A stretch of DNA of 64,000 nt from positions 6,076,001 through 6,140,000 of the forward strand of contig AP026550.1 in NCBI GenBank assembly GCA_026075535.2, written 5' to 3'. The stretch comes from Tricholoma matsutake (Eukaryota > Basidiomycota > Agaricomycetes > Agaricales > Tricholomataceae). Position numbers and translations under genes: made by a program. This document shows, piece by piece, positions 58,430 through 64,000 of the stretch. Each line of letters opens with the position of its first letter. The first letter of the stretch is position 1. The notes below the pieces were generated by a model. That model was not told the DNA's origin. It made no database searches and saw only the letters and a program-made list of their open reading frames with translations.

Positions 58430-60560
58430 GAGTACCCCTTCCAACATCTACCCCTTGGTATGATGTCATTTGGTGGCCTTGATCTGCCTATCTCCGCCTT
58501 TTCTATTTTTAGGTTATTATTTGATTTTTGTTGTCTTCACATATACTGGGCATCAGCAAAGGGATCCTTAGAGTTTTCTCTTCGGATTTCCCTTTGTTAG
58601 GTGCACCCCCAATCCCTGTAATATGTAGTATAATTTTAACTTTGGATTTCCCTTTGCTAGAGGCTGAGGTTGCCCTTATAGTAGAAAACTCCCCCCTAAG
58701 GCCCGAAATTGTGAACACACTGCCCAAGATAGGCAGGTACAGAGTGGACAATACTTCCCAAAGCTCTACAGACTCCCTACACACCATTCCAGACAGTCTC
58801 GCCTTTACTGCGCTGCCATTTTTGCCAAATGCACCCCCTAGCGACATGGACACACCAGAGCGCCTCGATGCACTTGAAAGCAATGTTTCTGGAATACATG
58901 CGCAAATCAATTTGCTTAAATCTACAATCGAAAACTTTGTCAGGACCCTCCAGACTAACCCTACAACCAATATTCCTCCCATTGCGACTCCAAGCGCACG
59001 CGCTGCCAAATGCGCCCACTAAAGAGCGCGCCCAGATCAAACTGTCTCCCCCTGCCAAATTTAATGGTGCACATGCACAGGGGCATGCATTCCTTAGTTC
59101 CTGTGAGTTATACATCAGTCTCCAGTCACATCAATTCATCGATGAGGCTGCAAAAACTTATTGGGCCTTCACATACATGAAATCTGAACGCACCTATCTC
59201 TATGTGGACCATATTCTGCGCCAAACTAAAGAGCTTGGTTCTCTACCTTTCTCCACTTGGGGGTGACTTTTGAGCAGAGTTTGTATGCCACTTTTGTCCC
59301 CTCAATGAGCACCACTGAGCAAGTGACATGGCTCAAGTCATCCTCTTACCACCAGGCATGTCGATCCATGGACGATTATATTGATGAGTTTAAGGATTTG
59401 GTGGACATGGCAGGATATGGGAGTGGGCTACCAGTGGTGGTGAAGTTCTGATGGGGCCTCAATCGAGAAACTCAGGACCAGATTGCACAGATGTTGAAAG
59501 GGCACCCAGCAGACGATGATATCTATGCTTGGTATGAAGCTGCTTCACTCTGTGATGAGAACCGACTCACAAATGCAGTGTTTAATGCTGCATTCCATGC
59601 TCCAACTACCACTCATGTGCCTTACACCTTCAATCAAACCCTTCCATGCCTTAACCCCATTCCTGTTCATCAGACTCCCACACCAGCCATCAATGTCCTG
59701 GTACCAATGGATGTTGATGCAGCCCACAGCTGTGCGCATAGGTTGGATCTCTGCTACCGCTGTGGGAAAACTGGGCACAGGGCTGGAGCATGTCCCCATT
59801 GTCAGGATATCCACATGCTCACCCCCAAGGGGCGAGATGAACTCCTCCAAGACTTGTTGGCACTTGTAGATGTCGAGGAAGCAAAGGATCAGGTTGCAGA
59901 GGAGATCAAGTCAGAAGTTGTAGAGGAGCAGGATTTTTCTATTTGCAGCGAGTGAATTGTACGCCCTCACTGCCTGTCCATAACCACTTTGAAGTCTTGT
60001 CAGTTGAATCCCCAGAGAATGAATCTATTTCTGTGACTGTCCCCCTCTCTGACCCTTCGAAGTTGGCTGAAGATGTACCTGCTCTTCCCATTTTTCCCTC
60101 TGCTCCACACCCCAAAATTAAATCATGGGAGCGAAAACTACCACACACATATATTGTTCCGTCCACTCCCTCTACACATTCCTTGAACCTAGCAATCAAA
60201 CTGCAGACTACCGACACTGGACAGATACTCGGTGTCTCTGCACTCCTGGACTCTGGTGCGACCGGTCTCTTCATTGATGCCCATCTCGCACAACAACATT
60301 GCCTGAATACTCACTCACTCTCGCATCCGATACCTGTTTATAATGTGGATGGGTCCCCAAATGAAGCTGGTGCCATCCGAGAGGTTGTAGACCTGGTCCT
60401 CCATTACAAAGATCATAGTAAGTGTGCCCTTTTTGCTGTCACTCAATTAGGAAAGCAAAAGGTGATTTTGGGCTATCCATGGCTTTGAGACCATTGTTAG
60501 GGCGACACCCACTATCTGCTAGCTAAGACCATGCAGATTCTCTCTACAAGAAGGGGGTGG
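58430..60560 (+). mobile_element. Gypsy remnant with gag and protease only
   Basis: Gag pieces and a protease lie in order on the plus strand, followed by a polypurine stretch (aagaaggggg, about 60547-60556) and no RT or integrase. It could be an internally deleted, non-autonomous element or a copy cut by the neighbouring insertion. The left LTR was not identified; 58312-58430 is A/T-rich. Confidence 0.55.
58528..60488 (+). pseudogene. gag-protease of the remnant element
   Basis: Segments 58528-59022, 59030-59266, 59257-59451, 59452-59955 and 59943-60488 read as gag: RLDALESNVSGIHAQINLLK (coiled coil), KLSPPAKFNGAHAQGHAFLS, WLKSSSYHQACRSMDDYIDE and DQIAQMLKGHPADDD. Then come the knuckle CYRCGKTGHRAGACP and the protease LLDSGATGLFIDAHLA ending VILGYPWL. 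TGA stops at 59449 (VVVKFxxGL) and 60486 (PWLxDH) both fall at expected Arg positions. Small overlaps between frames show frameshifts near 59025, 59260 and 59950. Confidence 0.7.
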
Positions 60561-60905
60561 GATCCGCACGCATGATGGGGAATTGATGGTTTTGATGCGA
60601 GGGGTTATTAATAGGTGAGTTTGTTGAGATAGGCCTTTCACACCAAAAACGTAGGTGGAATACCTAAGAGAACACAACTGGGGTCCCCTAGGCATATATT
60701 TAGGGTTTATATACTATGTTACATATATTGTACATTGTTGTTACTGACGCGCGCATACAGGTGCATACATAGTGATGCGTGCGAAATTATATTCTCATGC
60801 TATCAAAGTGTAGTGTCATTTGGCATCATTTGGTGTAATGTAGTGTAATTCAACATAATAAAATGAAAATGAAAATTTATTAGGTAATGGGGCTGTTTCC
60901 TAACA
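60557..60905. repeat. Candidate LTR between two convergent elements
   Basis: TG..CA bounded stretch, with a polypurine tract entering from the left (plus strand) and another from the right (minus strand, aaaaggggggtaa complementing 60906-60918). It is most likely the 3' LTR of the minus-strand chromovirus, whose other LTR is outside the window; the left boundary is tentative. It contains TATA-like tatatttaggg. Confidence 0.4.
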
Positions 60906-60984
60906 TTACCCCCCTTTTATGCCTCGACTTCCAGGCGAGAAAATATTATGTTTGTCCCCTCTGTGAAATTTTGGTAAGGCCGGA

Positions 60985-61150
60985 ATTTCATCCCCTCATA
61001 CACCATTCTTGCAATGCGACGCGGAGCATTCAGATTACATTTAAAGAATTGGGCGATCACATTATGCGCTCACTTACAATTCTCTTTGGGTTCCCACGAA
61101 TTATTTTCGTCAGTATAGTTTTTCCACTTTATTAAGAACTTCTACTATTA
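60985..61150 (-). pseudogene. Chromodomain remnant of the chromovirus
   Basis: After a frame change at about 61,140 the minus strand reads FLIKWKNYTDENNSWEPKEN, then CK-stop-AHNVIAQFFK. This is the second half of a chromodomain (W-K-x-Y..N-S-W-E-P). The first half is missing, apparently deleted between PPIIVEV and LIKW. Confidence 0.7.
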
Positions 61151-62279
61151 TCGGAGGTTGCGGAGTAGTTTGTTGGCCAGGAATAGTGGGTGGATGGTAA
61201 GGGTGTAAGCGGGATATGTTAATCTCGGGATCAATCTTAAATGATTGGGGTAATTTTAGCACTACCACATTAGGCGAGATCACTTTAGAGATCGCATATG
61301 GGCCAACTTGTTTCTCCGTAAGTTTCTTTGAAGGTCGTGGAATATTCAGGTCCTTGGTACTTAGCCATACCAAGTCACCAACTTTGTACTCTGGAGCGCG
61401 TGCTCGAGTACGATCTGCATGTTGCATCATGTCATCACGTGCTTTCTTCAATGCCACCTCTGCTTCCTCTCATACCATTTGCATCTTAGATACAAAATCT
61501 TCTACCGACTGTACTTTGACTTCCCTTCTGGGTTCTACTCCCATGCGAGGATGATATCCATAATTCGCGAAAAAGGGTGTCATACGAGTAGCCGAATGGA
61601 ATTCATTATTGTGGGAAAATTCGGCAATTGCCAACCATTTGGGCCAGTCAGTTTGTCGGTAGTTGACAAACATACGTAGGTACTGCTCCAACTCCTGATT
61701 CATTCTCTCTGTCTGCCCATCAGTCTGCGGGTGATATGCCGTAGATAATTTAGTTTGAATTCCTAATATGTTGTTTAGTTCTCGCATAAACACGGAAGCA
61801 AATTGTGGTCCGCGATCAGAGATAACAGTATCGGGTAACCCATGTAACCGCCATACCTGATTTAGATAGAGGCGCGCCAAGCCCAATGATGAGGTTTCTG
61901 TAGTAGTAGGAATAATATGGACCTCCTTTGTAAAGCGGTCGCATACTACGAATATTGCATCATACCCTTGAGCCTCAGGTAATCCAGTAATAAAATCCAC
62001 AGATATATCTCGCCACGGCGCTTTAGGTATAGGGTTCGGCATTAATTTTCCTGCAGGTTTCTCTGGAAATTTCTTCCCCCTCATGCACGTATCACATCCA
62101 TCCACATACCCCAACACATACTTCGAAATTCCGGGCCACCAATAATTTCTCATTACTAATTCCAACGTCTTCCATCTTCCTGGGTGTCCGGCAATCGGCA
62201 TATTGTGATGTAACCAGACAATCTCCCTTCGCAAATCCTGATCCTTTGGTACATACACTTTTCCTCGGAACAACACCAA
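61110..62279 (-). pseudogene. Integrase of the chromovirus
   Basis: From 62279: a zinc HHCC part (VWLHHNMPIAGHPG ... GCDTCMRGK) and the core DISVDFITGLP (Asp), VISDRGPQF (Asp), TAYHPQTDGQTERMNQELEQ (Glu). A TGA at 61472 after MQMV is followed in the same frame by EEAEVALKKARDDM, then YKVGDLVWLSTKDL and a PYAISKVISPNVVVLKLP barrel. All three catalytic acidic residues are present; apart from that TGA the integrase reads intact. Confidence 0.85.
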
Positions 62280-62294
62280 CCCTTGTTCCTCAGC

Positions 62295-64000
62295 TCATTC
62301 GTCTCCTTTGATATTACCTTTCTTCTCTCCCTTCAGAGCTTTCACAGCTTCCACTACTTCATCGTCCATTTCCGAACATTGTCTAATTTTAGACAACATT
62401 TCCGTTTCCGAGCTATCTATTAATAGATGCTCTTGATGCATAGTGCAAATGCGAAAGTATTCGGGTTTGAGTAAGGTAACATTTTTATTGTCCTCCTCCA
62501 CCCCCCTTTTATGATCAATACATCTGGATAAGGCATCTGCTTTCCTCATTAAGCTTCCCACTTTATGGACCAAGTGAAAGTTGAAACATGATAGGAATAG
62601 TGCCCAATGCGCTTGCCGGCGATTAAGCTTTTTAGCGGACATGAAATATTGCAGATTTTGATGATCCGTCCAGATCTCAATTTGATGCATACATCCCTCC
62701 AAATAATGCCTCCACGCCTCCAATGCTCGTATGAGCCCCAACATCTCTTTGTCATGCACATCATAATTCCTCTCCACATCATTCAACCCTTTTGACAAGT
62801 ATGCACAAGGATGCCATTTGTCATCTTCGCACAGCATTGATAATACCACTCCAGTAGCAAAATCGGATGCATCGGATTCCACTCGTAAAGGGCGTGTGAA
62901 ATCTACTGGGGCTAATATTGGTCCCTCCACAAACTTCCTCTTCAACTCCTCAAACGCTGTCTGCTGCTGCTCTCCCCACCTCCACACTACTCCCTTTTGC
63001 ATAAGGTTATGTAAGGGTGTGGCAATTTTAGAAAAATTGTGCACAAAGCGACGATAATAATTTGTGAGTCCCAAGAAGGCTTGAACCTCCTTGACATGGG
63101 TGGGCGCAGGCCAATCTGTGATCGCCTGTACCTTGATCGGATCCATTTTGATCCCGTCAGGGCCAATCAATAATCCTAGGAACTTGATCTCGCTTGCCCC
63201 AAACACACACTTCTCTGGTTTCAAAAATAGATCATTCTCCGCCAACCTCCGTAACACCTCCTGCACTATCGCCTCATGATTCTCTTCATCCTCCATGAAT
63301 ATCAGAATGTCATCAATAAATATTATTACCACGCCTTTGTCTATTACGTCCTTGAAAATGTTGCTCATCATATTTTGAAAGGTCGGGGGACTATTAGTCA
63401 TCCCAAAAAACATGACAAGCAGCTCAAAGGATCCTCGATGCATGGCAAATGCAGCCTTCCACTCATCTCCTATCTTTATTCATACATTGTTGTATCCCCA
63501 TCGTAAATCCAATTTTGTAAAGACCTTGGCTTTTTCCACCTTATCAATTATTTCTGAGATCAATGGCAGGGGGTACGCATTCTTCACTGTCCACTCATTC
63601 AGATACCTATAACTGGTACACATCCTCTTCCTTTGGTCTTTTTTGGGCACAAAGAATATTGGTGACGTCTGCAGTGATTTCGAAGGTTGTATGTATCCTT
63701 TGCGCAATTGCTCCTTCAGGAATGCATCCACTTCTTCTTGTTCCATCGGAGATAATGGATATACCTTCGACTTCTTCGGCACAAACCCTGGCTTCATCTC
63801 AATCGCATGATCCCATGGCTTCCGCACTGGCATTCGCTCAGACTCCTTCTTTTGGAACACTGACAAATGTTTATGATACACTTTTGGCACCCATTCCTCC
63901 ACTGGCTTCTCCACCTTCACGATATTCTTGTCCCACGACTGTCCTCCACAAACTGCTCTAAAGGTTTGCTTCTGCTCTTCTTTCTCGATCATGATCAGAA
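62295..64000 (-). pseudogene. RT-RNase H of the chromovirus (5' part beyond window)
   Basis: Two frames join across a TGA at 63482: 63992-63480 ([71 protein letters not shown]) and 63443-62295 (FELLVMFFGMTNSPPTFQNM, IIFIDDILIF catalytic box, VQAFLGLTNYYRRFVHNFSK). RNase H follows with VESDASDFATG, VHDKEMLGLIRALEAWRHYL and WTDHQNLQYF. The first catalytic Asp is in TKLDLR. The stop is at an Arg position (VxIKIGDEW). Confidence 0.88.

Larger units (their letters stand above)
60557..64000 (-). mobile_element. Minus-strand chromovirus (Ty3/Gypsy), running off the window
   Basis: Protease-to-RT linker, RT, RNase H, integrase and a chromodomain remnant follow each other on the minus strand from 64000 to about 60985, then a polypurine tract and LTR. 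The 5' LTR, gag and protease lie beyond 64000. Long open frames (382 and 269 residues) with few stops make this the best preserved retroelement here. Confidence 0.85.

Noticed and set aside
1..64000. CRISPR arrays, operons or prokaryotic genes
   Set aside because: Spliceosomal introns throughout and eukaryotic families; the repeats seen are LTRs, TIRs and simple arrays without spacer structure.

Overview
The window looks like a nuclear contig from a mushroom-forming basidiomycete (Agaricomycetes). Genes are dense in short introns (about 50-70 nt, GT..AG), several encode families typical of this class, and the right half is packed with LTR retrotransposons and a TIR element carrying DUF6589 and RecQ-like genes. 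Gene models below were spliced by eye from frame, splice sites and family resemblance recalled from memory. No database search was run.

1-29,379 is the gene-bearing part. In order: a long coiled-coil conserved protein (706-2790, +); an Mpo1/YGL010w-like dioxygenase (3281-4110, -); a secreted GH18 chitinase with a chitin-binding module (5659-8123, -); a decayed NTPase of a Crinkler-like family (9074-10993, -); a UPF0357/DUF2015 membrane protein (12310-12921, -) head-to-head with a Cue2-like Smr protein (about 12915-15090, +); a short-chain dehydrogenase (15875-17150, -); a KAT14/CSRP2BP-like acetyltransferase (18871-20288, +); an orphan ORF (20995-21963, -); an F-box/leucine-rich protein (22377-23617, -); and an RTC4-domain protein (24983-28583, -). 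They act in separate processes (lipid breakdown, cell-wall remodelling, RNA quality control, chromatin, protein turnover); no biosynthetic cluster is visible.

29,380-52,600 holds two elements of one design. Each has a RecQ-like helicase and a DUF6589 protein, convergently transcribed. The first (29,380-34,979) is bounded by 50-bp terminal inverted repeats. The second is older and has been split by several insertions, including a complete 10-kb Ty3/Gypsy element (37,328-47,318) that itself carries an antisense, intron-containing gene.

52,668-64,000 is stacked retroelements: a 5.6-kb chromodomain Gypsy element with 208-bp LTRs and a perfect 5-bp target duplication, a gag-protease remnant, and a minus-strand chromovirus that runs off the right edge. 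In-frame stops in all these elements are overwhelmingly TGA where the family has arginine, pointing to CGA-to-TGA (C-to-T at CpG) decay.

The most unusual signal is in the chitinase. Three successive one-nucleotide exons (7048, 6979, 6925), separated by normal-sized introns, appear to supply the three T residues of one conserved phenylalanine codon.
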